64,000 nucleotides of DNA from NCBI RefSeq assembly GCF_000826545.1, contig NZ_CDME01000003.1, forward strand, positions 186,001-250,000, given 5' to 3'. Source of the stretch: Kibdelosporangium sp. MJ126-NF4 (GTDB taxonomy: Bacteria; Actinomycetota; Actinomycetes; Mycobacteriales; Pseudonocardiaceae). This document shows, piece by piece, positions 42,529-52,052 of the stretch. The notes below the pieces were generated by a model that saw only the letters and a program-made list of their open reading frames with translations, was not told where the DNA came from and did no database searches. Every line of letters begins with the position of its first letter. The stretch's first letter is position 1. A program made the translations under genes and the position numbers.

Positions 42529-43217
42529 AAATGACCAGCGTTGACGTTCGCACCCCGGACGGCAAGACCGACGGCTCCGTCGAGCTGCCCGCGGGCATCT
42601 TCGACGTGCAGGCGAACATCTCCTTGATGCACCAGGTCGTCGTCGCCCAGGAAGCCGCAGCGCGTCAGGGTACGCACAGCACCAAGACCCGCGGCGAGGT
42701 TCGCGGTGGCGGCAAGAAGCCGTACCGCCAGAAGGGCACCGGCCGGGCCCGCCAGGGTTCGACCCGCGCTCCGCAGTTCGTCGGCGGTGGCGTCGTGCAC
42801 GGCCCCCAGCCGCGCGACTACTCGCAGCGGACCCCCAAGAAGATGAAGGCTGCCGCACTGCGTGGCGCTCTCTCCGACCGGGCCCGCGAGGAGCAGCTGC
42901 ACATCGTGTCCTCCTTGGTCACCGGCGACGCGCCGTCCACCAAGGACGCCCGCACTGTGCTCGCGTCGCTCACCAGCGCGCGCAACGTGCTCGTGGTGCT
43001 CAACCGCGACGACGAGCTGAACCTGCTGTCGGTGCGCAACCTGCCGAACGTGCACGTGTTGTGGCCGGACCAGTTGAACACCCGCGACGTGCTGTACGCC
43101 GACGACGTGGTGTTCCTCAAGGACGCGTACGAGTCCTTCGTCGCCGGCCCGATCGCGGGTCGCTCGGCCAAGGCGAGCGCTCGCTCCAGTGAAGTTGTTG
43201 AGGAGGAGTCGAAGTGA
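42525..43217 (+). CDS. rplD: 50S ribosomal protein L4
   Basis: 230 residues from GTG 42525 (GTGA overlap with rplC; AAGGG 6 nt upstream); ATG 42531, two codons later, is an alternative. Contains the exit-tunnel loop ([19 protein letters not shown] and R-A-P-Q-F-V-G-G-G). In many bacteria it represses its own operon through the leader mRNA. Short Ser/Glu-rich tail. Confidence 0.97.
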   Translation: MKMTSVDVRTPDGKTDGSVELPAGIFDVQANISLMHQVVVAQEAAARQGTHSTKTRGEVRGGGKKPYRQKGTGRARQGSTRAPQFVGGGVVHGPQPRDYSQRTPKKMKAAALRGALSDRAREEQLHIVSSLVTGDAPSTKDARTVLASLTSARNVLVVLNRDDELNLLSVRNLPNVHVLWPDQLNTRDVLYADDVVFLKDAYESFVAGPIAGRSAKASARSSEVVEEESK

Positions 43218-43513
43218 TTCCCGACCCCCGCGACATCCTTCGCGCGCCGGTCATCTCCGAGAAGAGCTACAGCCTTCTCGAGGAGAACAAGTACACGTTC
43301 CTTGTTCACCCGGACGCGAACAAGACGGCGATCAAGATCGCGGTCGAGAAGGTGTTCGGCGTCAAGGTGACCAGCGTGAACACGCTGAACCGGCAGGGCA
43401 AGCGCAAGCGCACCCGTACCGGCTATGGCAAGCGCAAGGACACCAAGCGCGCCATCGTGACGTTGTCCGCTGACTCGAAGCCGATCGAGATCTTCGGCGG
43501 CCCGGCCGCCTAA
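43214..43513 (+). CDS. rplW: 50S ribosomal protein L23
   Basis: 99 residues from GTG 43214 (GTGA overlap with rplD). [34 protein letters not shown] and R-Q-G-K-R-K-R-T-R are typical. Sits at the tunnel exit, docking site for SRP and trigger factor. Confidence 0.98.
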   Translation: MIPDPRDILRAPVISEKSYSLLEENKYTFLVHPDANKTAIKIAVEKVFGVKVTSVNTLNRQGKRKRTRTGYGKRKDTKRAIVTLSADSKPIEIFGGPAA

Positions 43514-43534
43514 GGGAACGAGGAACTCGCAGAG

Positions 43535-44368
43535 ATGGGCATTCGCAAGTACAAGCCGACGACGCCGGGCCGTCGTGGCTCCAGTGTTTCGGACTTCGCC
43601 GAGATCACCCGTGATTTCCCGGAGAAGTCGCTGGTCCGGCCGCTGAACAAGAAGGGCGGCCGTAACGCGCACGGAAAGATCACCACCCGGCACAAGGGTG
43701 GCGGTCACAAGCGCGCGTACCGGCTGATCGACTTCCGTCGCAACGACAAGGACGGCATCCCGGCCAAGGTCGCGCACATCGAGTACGACCCCAACCGGAC
43801 CGCGCGGATCGCGCTGCTGCACTACGCGGACGGCGAGAAGCGCTACATCATCGCGCCGGAGAAGCTGCGCCAGGGCGACCCGATCGAGAACGGCCCCAAG
43901 GCCGACATCAAGCCGGGTAACAACCTGCCGCTGCGCAACATCCCGGTCGGCACCGTGGTGCACGCCATCGAGCTGCGCCCCGGCGGTGGCGCCAAGATCG
44001 CCCGCTCCGCAGGCGCCAGCGTTCAGCTGGTCGCTCGCGAGGGCTCGCTGGCGCAGCTGCGCATGCCGTCCGGTGAGATCCGGATGGTCGACGTCCGCTG
44101 CCGCGCCACTGTCGGTGCGGTCGGCAACGCCGAGCAGTCGAACATCAACTGGGGCAAGGCAGGCCGGATGCGGTGGAAGGGCAAGCGCCCGACCGTCCGT
44201 GGTGTCGCCATGAACCCGGTCGACCACCCGCACGGTGGTGGTGAGGGCAAGACCTCCGGTGGTCGCCACCCGGTGAACCCGGCCGGTAAGCCCGAAGGCC
44301 GTACTCGTCGCCGGAAGGCGAGCGACCGGATGATCGTCCGTCGCCGCAAGACCGGTAAGAAGCGCTGA
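43535..44368 (+). CDS. rplB: 50S ribosomal protein L2
   Basis: 277 residues, ATG 43535. [23 protein letters not shown] and the near-catalytic segment [13 protein letters not shown] are intact. Needed for subunit association and peptidyl transfer. 21 nt after rplW. Confidence 0.98.
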   Translation: MGIRKYKPTTPGRRGSSVSDFAEITRDFPEKSLVRPLNKKGGRNAHGKITTRHKGGGHKRAYRLIDFRRNDKDGIPAKVAHIEYDPNRTARIALLHYADGEKRYIIAPEKLRQGDPIENGPKADIKPGNNLPLRNIPVGTVVHAIELRPGGGAKIARSAGASVQLVAREGSLAQLRMPSGEIRMVDVRCRATVGAVGNAEQSNINWGKAGRMRWKGKRPTVRGVAMNPVDHPHGGGEGKTSGGRHPVNPAGKPEGRTRRRKASDRMIVRRRKTGKKR

Positions 44369-44386
44369 GCAGGAAGGGAGTGAACC

Positions 44387-44668
44387 ATGCCGCGTAGCCT
44401 GAAAAAGGGCCCGTTCGTTGACGACCACCTGCTCAAGAAGGTGGACGTGCTGAACGAGTCCGGCAAGAAGACCGTCATCAAGACGTGGTCCCGCCGGTCC
44501 ACGATCATCCCGGACATGTTGGGTCACACCATCGCTGTCCACGATGGTCGCAAGCACGTCCCGGTCTTCATCTCGGAGGCGATGGTCGGGCACAAGTTGG
44601 GCGAATTCGCCCCGACTCGTACCTTCAAGGGCCACATCAAGGACGACCGGAAGTCCCGCCGCCGCTGA
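44387..44668 (+). CDS. rpsS: 30S ribosomal protein S19
   Basis: 93 residues, ATG 44387, with AGGAAGGGAG upstream. [32 protein letters not shown] and [11 protein letters not shown]. Partner of S13 in the head of the small subunit. Confidence 0.98.
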   Translation: MPRSLKKGPFVDDHLLKKVDVLNESGKKTVIKTWSRRSTIIPDMLGHTIAVHDGRKHVPVFISEAMVGHKLGEFAPTRTFKGHIKDDRKSRRR

Positions 44669-44708
44669 GCGGCGCGCCTAGACACGAACCAGCAAGGGGT
44701 AAGCAGCG

Positions 44709-45146
44709 ATGAACGCCCGTGACGAAGCCGCGGTGGAGGAGCTTCCTACCGCCGTGGCTCGGGCTCGCTACGTGCGCACCACGCCGATGAAGGCGCGCCG
44801 CATTATCGAGCTCATCAAGGGACGTAACGCCAGCGAGGCCCTGGCCGTGCTCCAGTTCGCGCCGCAGGCCGCCAGCGGTCCGGTTGCGAAGGTGCTCGCC
44901 AGCGCCATGGCTAACGCCGAGAACAACCTGAAACTCGACCCGGAGACGCTCTGGGTGAGCCAGGCGTATGTGGACGAGGGCCCGACGCTCAAGCGGTTCC
45001 GACCGCGTGCACAGGGCCGTGCGTACCGCATCCGCAAGCGCACCAGCCACATCACGGTCGAGGTCGTCTCGCGTCCGAAGACCGAAGCGGCTCGCAAGCC
45101 GGCCCGCAAGGCCGCGAAGACCAGCGAGAAGGGAAGTGCCAGCTAG
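44709..45146 (+). CDS. rplV: 50S ribosomal protein L22
   Basis: 145 residues, ATG 44709. Core: [19 protein letters not shown] and the beta-hairpin that lines the exit tunnel, [22 protein letters not shown]. About 25 extra C-terminal residues rich in Ala/Lys. Macrolide-resistance positions in the hairpin look normal. Shares one base with rpsC. Confidence 0.97.
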   Translation: MNARDEAAVEELPTAVARARYVRTTPMKARRIIELIKGRNASEALAVLQFAPQAASGPVAKVLASAMANAENNLKLDPETLWVSQAYVDEGPTLKRFRPRAQGRAYRIRKRTSHITVEVVSRPKTEAARKPARKAAKTSEKGSAS

Positions 45147-45973
45147 TGGGTCAGAAGATCAACCCGCACGGCTTCCGCCTGGGTATCACCACTGACTGGA
45201 AGTCCCGCTGGTACGCGGACAAGCAGTACGCGGAATACGTGGCGGAAGACGTCAAGATCCGGAAGCTGCTGTCCAAGGGCATGGAGCGCGCCGGTATCTC
45301 CAAGGTGGAGGTCGAGCGGACCCGTGACCGCGTGCGTGTGGACATCTACACCGCGCGTCCGGGCATCGTGATCGGCCGCCGTGGTGCCGAGGCGGACCGT
45401 ATCCGCGGCGCGCTCGAGAAGCTGACGAAGAAGCAGGTCCAGCTGAACATCCTCGAGGTCAAGAACCCCGAGTCGGATGCCCAGCTGGTCGCGCAGGCAG
45501 TCGCCGAGCAGCTGTCCAACCGTGTTGCCTTCCGGCGCGCGATGCGCAAGGCCATCCAGTCGGCCATGCGTTCGCCGCAGGTCAAGGGCATCCGGGTGCA
45601 GTGCGGTGGCCGTCTCGGCGGTGCCGAGATGTCCCGCTCGGAGCACTACCGCGAGGGTCGCGTCCCGCTGCACACGCTGCGTGCGGACATCGACTACGGC
45701 CTCTTCGAGGCCCGCACCACCTTCGGCCGGATCGGTGTGAAGGTGTGGATCTACAAGGGTGAAGTGGTCGGCGGCCGCCGCCAGCAGGACACCACGCAGA
45801 ACGCCACGCAGGAGCGCGCTCCGCGCCGTGAGCGTCCGAACCGGGCTCGTCGCTCCGGTGCCTCCGGCACCACCGCGACCAGCACCGAGGCCGGACGTGC
45901 CGCGGCTGAGGCAGCGCAGGCGCCGTCCGAAGCCCCCGCGGCTCCGGAGGCCAAGGCAAACGGGGAGGGCTGA
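45146..45973 (+). CDS. rpsC: 30S ribosomal protein S3
   Basis: 275 residues from GTG 45146 (TAGTG junction). KH domain with G-R-R-G-A-E (G-x-x-G loop), [21 protein letters not shown]. The roughly 60-residue Ala/Arg/Glu tail is an actinobacterial extension. Forms the mRNA entry site. Confidence 0.97.
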   Translation: MGQKINPHGFRLGITTDWKSRWYADKQYAEYVAEDVKIRKLLSKGMERAGISKVEVERTRDRVRVDIYTARPGIVIGRRGAEADRIRGALEKLTKKQVQLNILEVKNPESDAQLVAQAVAEQLSNRVAFRRAMRKAIQSAMRSPQVKGIRVQCGGRLGGAEMSRSEHYREGRVPLHTLRADIDYGLFEARTTFGRIGVKVWIYKGEVVGGRRQQDTTQNATQERAPRRERPNRARRSGASGTTATSTEAGRAAAEAAQAPSEAPAAPEAKANGEG

Positions 45974-45976
45974 GCT

Positions 45977-46396
45977 GTGCTCATCCCACGCAAGGTCAAG
46001 CACCGCAAGCAGCACTCGCCGAAGCGCTCAGGCGCCGCCAAGGGCGGTACCCGGGTCAACTTCGGGGAGTACGGCATCCAGGCGCTCGAGCCTTCGTACG
46101 TGACGAACAGGCAGATCGAATCCGCCCGTATCGCCATCAACCGGCACATCCGCCGTGGTGGCAAGGTCTGGATCCCGATCTTCCCTGACCGTCCGCTGAC
46201 CAAGAAGCCCGCCGAGACCCGGATGGGTTCCGGTAAGGGCTCGCCCGAGTACTGGGTGGTCAACGTCAAGCCGGGTCGTGTGCTGTTCGAGATGAGCTTC
46301 CCGAACGAGGCTGTGGCGCGTGAGGCACTGCGCCGTGCGATCCACAAGCTGCCGATGAAGTGCCGCATCGTGACGCGTGAAGGTGGTGACTTCTGA
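45977..46396 (+). CDS. rplP: 50S ribosomal protein L16
   Basis: 139 residues from GTG 45977 ([12 protein letters not shown]). Contains [22 protein letters not shown] and [12 protein letters not shown]. Near the A-site and tRNA elbow. Shares one base with rpmC. Confidence 0.98.
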   Translation: MLIPRKVKHRKQHSPKRSGAAKGGTRVNFGEYGIQALEPSYVTNRQIESARIAINRHIRRGGKVWIPIFPDRPLTKKPAETRMGSGKGSPEYWVVNVKPGRVLFEMSFPNEAVAREALRRAIHKLPMKCRIVTREGGDF

Positions 46397-46644
46397 TGGC
46401 CGCTGGAGTGACTGCGTCCGAGGTGCGCGAGCTGACCGAGGAGGAGCTGGTGCTCCGCCTGCGCGAGGCCAAGGAGGAGCTGTTCAACCTCCGGTTCCAG
46501 ATGGCCACCGGCCAGCTGGACAACAACCGTCGTCTGCGCATTGTGCGGCGGGACATCGCGAAGATCTACACAGTGATGCGGGAGCGCGAACTGGGCTTGT
46601 CGGCTTCCCCTGACGAGACAGTTACGAACGAAGGTGCCGCATGA
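46396..46644 (+). CDS. rpmC: 50S ribosomal protein L29
   Basis: 82 residues, ATG 46396 (TGATG). Helical hairpin [25 protein letters not shown] then [12 protein letters not shown]. Overlaps rpsQ by 4 nt (ATGA). Confidence 0.97.
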   Translation: MAAGVTASEVRELTEEELVLRLREAKEELFNLRFQMATGQLDNNRRLRIVRRDIAKIYTVMRERELGLSASPDETVTNEGAA

Positions 46645-46928
46645 CCGAGCCGACCACTGAGACCACCGAGACCGAGGCGCGCAATCGCCGCAAGGTCCGT
46701 GAGGGTTACGTCGTGTCCGACAAGAACGACAAGACCGTGATCGTCCGCCTCGAGCAGAGCAAGAAGCACCCGAGGTACTCCAAGGTCATGCGCACCACCA
46801 CCAAGGTGACCGCGCACGACGAGGAGAACACCGCCGGAGTCGGCGACCGTGTTCTGCTGATGGAGACCCGGCCGCTGTCGGCCACCAAGCGGTGGCGACT
46901 GGTCGAGGTCCTCGAGAAGGCCAAGTAA
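46641..46928 (+). CDS. rpsQ: 30S ribosomal protein S17
   Basis: 95 residues, ATG 46641. OB-fold with [19 protein letters not shown] and [16 protein letters not shown]; the N-terminal 14 residues are a Thr/Glu extension. Last gene of the S10 operon. Confidence 0.97.
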   Translation: MTEPTTETTETEARNRRKVREGYVVSDKNDKTVIVRLEQSKKHPRYSKVMRTTTKVTAHDEENTAGVGDRVLLMETRPLSATKRWRLVEVLEKAK

Positions 46929-46992
46929 GAGCTAGTTGACCGCGCGTGTCAGGTCGGAAATCTGCCACGCCACAACGGGTCAGGGAGAGACA

Positions 46993-47361
46993 GTGATCCA
47001 GCAGGAGTCGCGGCTGCGCGTCGCCGACAACACCGGTGCCAAGGAGATCCTTTGCATCCGTGTTCTCGGCGGTTCGGGTCGGCGCTACGCGGGCATCGGC
47101 GACATCATCGTCGCCACCGTGAAGGACGCCATCCCGGGTGCCGGCGTGAAGAAGGGTGACGTCGTCAAGGCGGTCATCGTGCGCACCGCCAAGGAGCGCC
47201 GCCGTCCCGACGGTTCGTACATCAGGTTCGACGAGAACGCCGCGGTGCTCATCAAGAACGACACCGAGCCGCGTGGTACCCGCATCTTCGGCCCGGTCGG
47301 CCGTGAGCTGCGGGACAAGAAGTTCATGAAGATCATTTCGTTGGCGCCGGAGGTGCTCTGA
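46993..47361 (+). CDS. rplN: 50S ribosomal protein L14
   Basis: 122 residues from GTG 46993, with AGGGAGAGA upstream. [16 protein letters not shown] and [15 protein letters not shown] are signatures. First gene of the spc block; the 64-bp gap before it may hold an internal promoter or leader. Confidence 0.98.
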   Translation: MIQQESRLRVADNTGAKEILCIRVLGGSGRRYAGIGDIIVATVKDAIPGAGVKKGDVVKAVIVRTAKERRRPDGSYIRFDENAAVLIKNDTEPRGTRIFGPVGRELRDKKFMKIISLAPEVL

Positions 47362-47363
47362 CC

Positions 47364-47681
47364 ATGAAGGTGAAGAAAGGCGACACCGTCGTCGTAATCG
47401 CCGGCAAGGACAAGGGTGCCAAGGGCAAGGTCATCCAGTCCTACCCGAAGGACAACAAGGTCCTGGTCGAGGGCGTCAACCGGATCAAGAAGCACACCAA
47501 GATCACGCAGACCCAGCGCGGCGCGCAGTCCGGCGGGATCGTGACCCAGGAGGCCCCGATTCACGTCTCCAACGTCATGGTCGTCGCCGACGGCAAGGCC
47601 GTCCGCGTCGGGTACGAGATCAACGATGACGGCCGCAAGGTCCGCGTGGCCCGCGGCAAGGGCAACGGGAAGGAGATCTGA
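47364..47681 (+). CDS. rplX: 50S ribosomal protein L24
   Basis: 105 residues, ATG 47364, 2 nt after rplN. KOW motif [21 protein letters not shown], then N-R-I-K-K-H-T-K. Early assembly initiator of the large subunit. Confidence 0.98.
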   Translation: MKVKKGDTVVVIAGKDKGAKGKVIQSYPKDNKVLVEGVNRIKKHTKITQTQRGAQSGGIVTQEAPIHVSNVMVVADGKAVRVGYEINDDGRKVRVARGKGNGKEI

Positions 47682-47683
47682 TC

Positions 47684-48247
47684 ATGACAACCGCTGAGAA
47701 GACCATCCCGAGGCTCAAGGCCCGCTACCGCTCCGAGATCGCCCCGGCACTGCACAAGGACTTCTCCTACGAGAACGTCATGCAGATCCCGGGTGTCGTG
47801 AAGATTGTCGTGAACATGGGTGTCGGCGACGCCGCCCGTGACGGCAAGCTGATCGAGGGTGCGGTCCGCGACCTGGCGACCATCACCGGCCAGCGTCCCG
47901 AGGTGCGCAAGGCCCGCAAGTCCATCGCGCAGTTCAAGCTGCGCGAGGGCATGCCGATCGGCGCGCGCTGCACGCTGCGCGGCGACCGGATGTGGGAGTT
48001 CCTCGACCGTCTGCTGACGATCGCCCTCCCGCGTATCCGTGACTTCCGTGGCTTGTCGCCCAAGCAGTTCGACGGCAACGGCAACTACACGTTCGGTCTC
48101 AACGAGCAGTCGATGTTCCACGAGATCGACCCAGACTCGATCGACCGTCCGCGCGGTATGGACATCACGATCGTGACCACCGCCGTCAACGACGATGAAG
48201 GCCGGGCGCTGCTCAAGCACCTGGGCTTCCCGTTCCGGGAGAACTGA
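47684..48247 (+). CDS. rplE: 50S ribosomal protein L5
   Basis: 187 residues, ATG 47684. [24 protein letters not shown] and [11 protein letters not shown]. Binds 5S rRNA and bridges to S13. Confidence 0.98.
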   Translation: MTTAEKTIPRLKARYRSEIAPALHKDFSYENVMQIPGVVKIVVNMGVGDAARDGKLIEGAVRDLATITGQRPEVRKARKSIAQFKLREGMPIGARCTLRGDRMWEFLDRLLTIALPRIRDFRGLSPKQFDGNGNYTFGLNEQSMFHEIDPDSIDRPRGMDITIVTTAVNDDEGRALLKHLGFPFREN

Positions 48248-48250
48248 TCC

Positions 48251-48436
48251 ATGGCCAAGAAGGCACTGGTCCACAAGGCCGCGCAGAAGCCGAAGTTCAA
48301 GGTCCGCGGCTACACCCGCTGCCAGCGCTGCGGCCGCCCGCACTCCGTGTTCCGCAAGTTCGGCCTGTGCCGAATCTGCCTGCGCGAGATGGCGCACCGC
48401 GGCGAGCTGCCCGGCGTGCGCAAGTCCAGCTGGTAA
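48251..48436 (+). CDS. rpsN: 30S ribosomal protein S14, zinc-binding type Z
   Basis: 61 residues, ATG 48251, 3 nt after rplE. C24-x2-C27 and C40-x2-C43 give a complete zinc ribbon ([21 protein letters not shown]). The Cys-less, zinc-independent paralogue used in zinc starvation is not in this window. Confidence 0.97.
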   Translation: MAKKALVHKAAQKPKFKVRGYTRCQRCGRPHSVFRKFGLCRICLREMAHRGELPGVRKSSW

Positions 48437-48472
48437 AGGCGAACCCGCCTCTACCACCCATTTCGCCGTAGG

Positions 48473-48487
48473 CCCCTCGGCGAGGGG
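48473..48487 (+). other. Small hairpin between rpsN and rpsH
   Basis: CCCCTC-ggc-GAGGGG, 36 nt after rpsN in the 81-bp gap before rpsH; may mark a processing site inside the spc operon. Confidence 0.5.
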
Positions 48488-48517
48488 AACCCCGGTGAGA
48501 AAGGTTGACAGGTCACC

Positions 48518-48916
48518 ATGACGATGACCGACCCGATCGCAGACTTCTTGACCCGTCTGCGCAACGCCAACTCGGCGTACCACGATGAGGTCGTACTGCC
48601 GCACTCGAAGATCAAGGCGAACATCGCCGAGATCCTCAAGCAGCAGGGCTACATCGCCAGCTACCGCGCTGAGCAGGGCGAGAAGTGCAAGAACCTGGTC
48701 GTCGAGCTGAAGTACGGCCCCAACCGTGAGCGCAGCATCGCTGGTCTCCGCCGCATCTCCAAGCCGGGACTGCGGGTGTACGCGAAGTCGACCGGCCTGC
48801 CGAAGGTGCTCGGTGGACTGGGCGTGGCGATCATTTCCACGTCGACCGGCCTGGTGACCGATCGGCAGGCCAACAAGCAGGGTGTAGGCGGAGAAGTCCT
48901 CGCCTACGTCTGGTAA
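48518..48916 (+). CDS. rpsH: 30S ribosomal protein S8
   Basis: 132 residues, ATG 48518; the second ATG at 48524 is an alternative. [29 protein letters not shown] and the C-terminal S-T-S-x-G-L-V-T-D-R-x-A-x-x-x-x-V-G-G-E. In E. coli S8 represses the spc operon. Confidence 0.98.
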   Translation: MTMTDPIADFLTRLRNANSAYHDEVVLPHSKIKANIAEILKQQGYIASYRAEQGEKCKNLVVELKYGPNRERSIAGLRRISKPGLRVYAKSTGLPKVLGGLGVAIISTSTGLVTDRQANKQGVGGEVLAYVW

Positions 48917-48937
48917 CTGAAGGGGAGGAGAGAAGGC

Positions 48938-49477
48938 ATGTCCCGTATCGGAAAGCTGCCGATCGCTGTCCCCTCAGGGGTCGACATCAAGATCGACGGC
49001 CAGACGGTCAACGTCAAGGGGCCCAAGGGCACTCTGACGCACACCATTGTCGAGCCGATCAGTCTCGAGCGCGCCGACGACGGCACGCTGCAGGTGAAGC
49101 GGCCCAACGACGAGCGCCAGAACCGGGCCCTGCACGGCCTGACCCGCACGCTCGTGAACAACCTCGTCGTCGGCGTGACCGCCGGGTACGAGAAGAAGCT
49201 TGAGATCCACGGCGTCGGTTACCGCGTGCAGCTCAAGGGCTCCGACCTCGAGTTCGCGCTCGGCTACAGCCACCCGATCAAGGTGGTCGCGCCGCAGGGC
49301 ATCACCTTCACGGTCGAGACGCCCACGCGGTTCTCGGTCAGCGGGATCGACAAGCAGCTCGTCGGTGAGGTCTCGGCCAACATCCGTAAGCTGCGCAAGC
49401 CCGACCCGTACAAGGGCAAGGGCGTCCGCTACGCGGGCGAGAAGATCCGCCGCAAGGTCGGAAAGACGGGTAAGTGA
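48938..49477 (+). CDS. rplF: 50S ribosomal protein L6
   Basis: 179 residues, ATG 48938. [14 protein letters not shown], two homologous domains, and the C-terminal [13 protein letters not shown]. Near the GTPase-associated centre. Confidence 0.98.
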   Translation: MSRIGKLPIAVPSGVDIKIDGQTVNVKGPKGTLTHTIVEPISLERADDGTLQVKRPNDERQNRALHGLTRTLVNNLVVGVTAGYEKKLEIHGVGYRVQLKGSDLEFALGYSHPIKVVAPQGITFTVETPTRFSVSGIDKQLVGEVSANIRKLRKPDPYKGKGVRYAGEKIRRKVGKTGK

Positions 49478-49478
49478 C

Positions 49479-49883
49479 ATGAGCGAAGCAACCACTGCAA
49501 CAAAGCGCAAGCCGGTGGGCAAGGACATCTCCACCCGCCGTCGCGTTGCCCGCACGCGTCGTCACTTCCGGCTCCGCAAGAAGATCAGCGGCACGCCGGC
49601 CCGTCCGCGCCTGGTCGTCAACCGGTCCTCGCGGCACGTCACTGTGCAGCTGATCGACGACCTCGCCGGTCACACCATCGCCGCGGCGACCTCCTACGAG
49701 GCCGACGTGATCGCGCTGGATGGCGACAAGAAGGCCAAGGCAGCCAAGGTCGGTCAGCTGATCGCGGCCCGTGCCAAGGACAAGGGCGTCGACAAGGTCG
49801 TGTTCGACCGGGGTGGCTACGACTACCACGGCCGGATCGCGGCGCTCGCCGACGCGGCCCGTGAAGCGGGGCTGGAGTTCTGA
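49479..49883 (+). CDS. rplR: 50S ribosomal protein L18
   Basis: 134 residues from ATG 49479, 1 nt after rplF. Basic N-terminus ([17 protein letters not shown]), then [12 protein letters not shown] and [16 protein letters not shown]. 5S rRNA binder; slightly longer than average because of the N-terminus. Confidence 0.97.
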   Translation: MSEATTATKRKPVGKDISTRRRVARTRRHFRLRKKISGTPARPRLVVNRSSRHVTVQLIDDLAGHTIAAATSYEADVIALDGDKKAKAAKVGQLIAARAKDKGVDKVVFDRGGYDYHGRIAALADAAREAGLEF

Positions 49884-49926
49884 TGAACAACCAGACCCGA
49901 GCAATCGAGAACGGAAGGAACGCCTG

Positions 49927-50574
49927 ATGCCGGGACGTACACGGCAGGGTGGCGGCTTCGGCGGTCAGCAAGGTGGCGGTCAGGGCGGTAACGACCGCGG
50001 CGACCGCCGGGACCGCAGGGGCGGCCGCGACGGTGGCCGTGGCGGAGCGGCCCAGGAGAAGACCCCGCACCTCGAGCGCGTGGTCGCGATCAACCGCGTC
50101 GCCAAGGTCGTCAAGGGTGGTCGTCGCTTCAGCTTCACCGCCCTGGTGGTCGTCGGCGACGGCGACGGTCAGGTCGGAGTCGGCTACGGCAAGGCCAAGG
50201 AGGTGCCCGCCGCGATCGCGAAGGGCGTGGAGGAAGCCAAGAAGAACTTCTTCCGCGTGCCCCGGATCGCCGGCACCATCCCGCACCCCATCCAGGGTGA
50301 GGACGCGGCCGGTGTCGTGCTCCTGCGTCCGGCCAGTGCCGGTACCGGTGTCATCGCCGGTGGCCCGGTGCGTGCCGTGCTGGAGTGCGCGGGTGTGCAC
50401 GACGTGCTGTCGAAGTCGCTCGGTAGCGACAACGCCATCAACATCGTGCACGCGACCGTTGCCGCGCTGAAGGGCCTGCAGCGTCCGGAGGAGGTGGCCG
50501 CCCGCCGCGGTCTGCCGCTCGAGGACGTCGCCCCCGCCGCCATGCTGCGTGCTCGCGCACAGGCTGGAGCGTGA
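49927..50574 (+). CDS. rpsE: 30S ribosomal protein S5
   Basis: 215 residues from ATG 49927, with GGAAGGAACG upstream. The N-terminal 45 residues are a Gly/Arg/Gln-rich extension; the S5 core begins [24 protein letters not shown] and includes G-Y-G-K-A-K-E-V-P. Spectinomycin-binding loop V-K-G-G-R appears wild-type. Confidence 0.97.
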   Translation: MPGRTRQGGGFGGQQGGGQGGNDRGDRRDRRGGRDGGRGGAAQEKTPHLERVVAINRVAKVVKGGRRFSFTALVVVGDGDGQVGVGYGKAKEVPAAIAKGVEEAKKNFFRVPRIAGTIPHPIQGEDAAGVVLLRPASAGTGVIAGGPVRAVLECAGVHDVLSKSLGSDNAINIVHATVAALKGLQRPEEVAARRGLPLEDVAPAAMLRARAQAGA

Positions 50575-50575
50575 C

Positions 50576-50761
50576 ATGGCAAAGCTGCAGATCACCCAGG
50601 TCAAGAGCAAGATCGGCGCCAAGCACAACCACCGCGAGTCGCTGCGCACCCTCGGGCTGCGCAAGATCCGCCAGAGCGTCGTGCGTGACGACACCCCCCA
50701 GGTCCGCGGCCTGATCCACACGGTCCGCCACCTGGTGGTCGTCGAGGAGGTCAACGACTGA
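50576..50761 (+). CDS. rpmD: 50S ribosomal protein L30
   Basis: 61 residues from ATG 50576, 1 nt after rps[18 protein letters not shown] and [16 protein letters not shown] junction with rplO. Confidence 0.97.
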   Translation: MAKLQITQVKSKIGAKHNHRESLRTLGLRKIRQSVVRDDTPQVRGLIHTVRHLVVVEEVND

Positions 50762-51204
50762 TGGCCATCAAACTCCATCACCTGCGCCCCGCGCCCGGTG
50801 CCAAGTCCGACAAGATGCGCGTCGGTCGTGGTGAGGGCTCCAAGGGCAAGACCGCCGGTCGTGGCACGAAGGGCACCAAGGCCCGCAAGAACGTGCCCGC
50901 CCGGTTCGAGGGTGGGCAGATGCCCATCCACATGCGGCTGCCGAAGCTCAAGGGCTTCAAGAACCGCTTCCGCGTGGAGTACCAGATCGTCAACGTCGGC
51001 GACCTGGCCACGCTGTTCCCCGAGGGCGGCAAGGTCGGCATTCTCGACCTGGTCAAGGCAGGCGCGGTCCGCAAGGGCCAGCTCGTCAAGGTCCTCGGCG
51101 ACGGCGACATCGCCGGTGTGAAGCTGGACGTCACCGTCCACGGCTTCTCCGGCAGTGCCGTCGAGAAGATCACCAGCGCTGGTGGCACCATCACCAAGCT
51201 GTGA
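50761..51204 (+). CDS. rplO: 50S ribosomal protein L15
   Basis: 147 residues, ATG 50761. [27 protein letters not shown] and the C-terminal V-H-G-F-S-G-S-A. Last gene of the spc operon here; in E. coli secY follows directly, but here about 4 kb intervene. Confidence 0.97.
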   Translation: MAIKLHHLRPAPGAKSDKMRVGRGEGSKGKTAGRGTKGTKARKNVPARFEGGQMPIHMRLPKLKGFKNRFRVEYQIVNVGDLATLFPEGGKVGILDLVKAGAVRKGQLVKVLGDGDIAGVKLDVTVHGFSGSAVEKITSAGGTITKL

Positions 51205-51234
51205 TGGCAACCAAGCGCTGAGCAGTAGCAGTCG

Positions 51235-51269
51235 AAAAGGCCCGCCAGGCACGACCTGGCGGGCCTTTT
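51235..51269 (+). terminator. Rho-independent terminator after rplO
   Basis: AAAAGGCCCGCCAGG pairs with CCTGGCGGGCCTTTT around a 5-nt loop, 30 nt after the rplO stop; ends in TTTT. Confidence 0.9.
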
Positions 51270-51281
51270 CGCATGCCAGCC

Positions 51282-51327
51282 CTCGTGAGTGTTTGTCCGC
51301 GTTCTAACTCGTACAAACACTCACGAG
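51282..51327. repeat. Palindrome of family B, copy 1
   Basis: CTCGTGAGTGTTTGT (51282-51296) and its exact complement (51313-51327) around a 16-bp centre. Lies between the rplO terminator and the convergent TetR gene. Same arms as 63541-63588. Confidence 0.85.
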
Positions 51328-51352
51328 CGGTTTGCCGGGGCGCTGCTGTTGA

Positions 51353-51961
51353 TCAGTGCTGTGGCCGTCGCGGTTCGGCAGCGGCGGAGGCTTGCGCCAC
51401 CCCGTGCAGTAGCAGTTCCGTGATCTGGTCCTCGCCGGTGAGGGTGGTGCGGGGGACGAGGTGGAAGCTGATCAGCATCCGCACGCACCACTCGGCGATC
51501 TGCGCGGGCGTGCCACGTAGATGCTCGGGGCTGCCGCCGTCGACGATCGCGGCCTCGGCGGTGGGACGGATGAGTTCCAGTGCGGTCGGCTCGTCGCCGT
51601 GCTGGACCAGCAGTCCGAGTATCTGCTCGGGCTCGTCCGCGATGATCCGGCTCACCACCGGGTGTTCCCGGAAGTAGCCGAGGACGAACGGGACGGTCTG
51701 GCGCAGCAGGTCCTCGTGGTCGGCAGCGGCCTTGGCGATCTTGGCGTAGGCGGTGGAGAACTTGCCGACCTCCATCCGGAAGACGGCCGCGACCAGGTCG
51801 GGTTTCGTGGCGAACGCACGGTAGGCCGTGGTGGCTGAGACCCCCGCGCGGGCGGCGACGTCGCGGACCGAGGTCTTGCGCACGCCATAGGCGGCGAAGC
51901 AGTCCAATGCGGCGTCGAGCAGGCGATCGCTAGCCCGCGTGGGGGATTCCATGCCAGCCAT
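51353..51961 (-). CDS. TetR-family transcriptional regulator
   Basis: 202 residues from ATG 51961; ATG 51952 is an alternative. N-terminal HTH (about 10-57): R-L-L-D-A-A-L-D-C-F-A-A-Y-G-V-R-K-T-S-V-R-D-V-A-A-R-A-G-V-S-A-T-T-A-Y-R-A-F. C-terminal ligand domain is helical and unspecific. Divergent from the carotenoid oxygenase gene, with a palindrome between them, so it probably represses that gene and itself. Confidence 0.9.
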   Translation of the reverse strand: MAGMESPTRASDRLLDAALDCFAAYGVRKTSVRDVAARAGVSATTAYRAFATKPDLVAAVFRMEVGKFSTAYAKIAKAAADHEDLLRQTVPFVLGYFREHPVVSRIIADEPEQILGLLVQHGDEPTALELIRPTAEAAIVDGGSPEHLRGTPAQIAEWCVRMLISFHLVPRTTLTGEDQITELLLHGVAQASAAAEPRRPQH

Positions 51962-51978
51962 CTTTCCAGAACTGGCGC

Positions 51979-52008
51979 GATGGGACTAAAGTGCATTTTT
52001 GTTCCATC
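51979..52008. promoter_or_regulatory. Candidate TetR operator
   Basis: GATGGGAC (51979-51986) and GTTCCATC (52001-52008) form an imperfect inverted repeat (7 of 8) with a 14-bp AT-rich centre, in the 91-bp gap between the divergent TetR and carotenoid oxygenase genes. Confidence 0.55.
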
Positions 52009-52052
52009 GATCCGCCGAGCTCCCTCCGACCTGCGCGAAGGACTGATCGACC

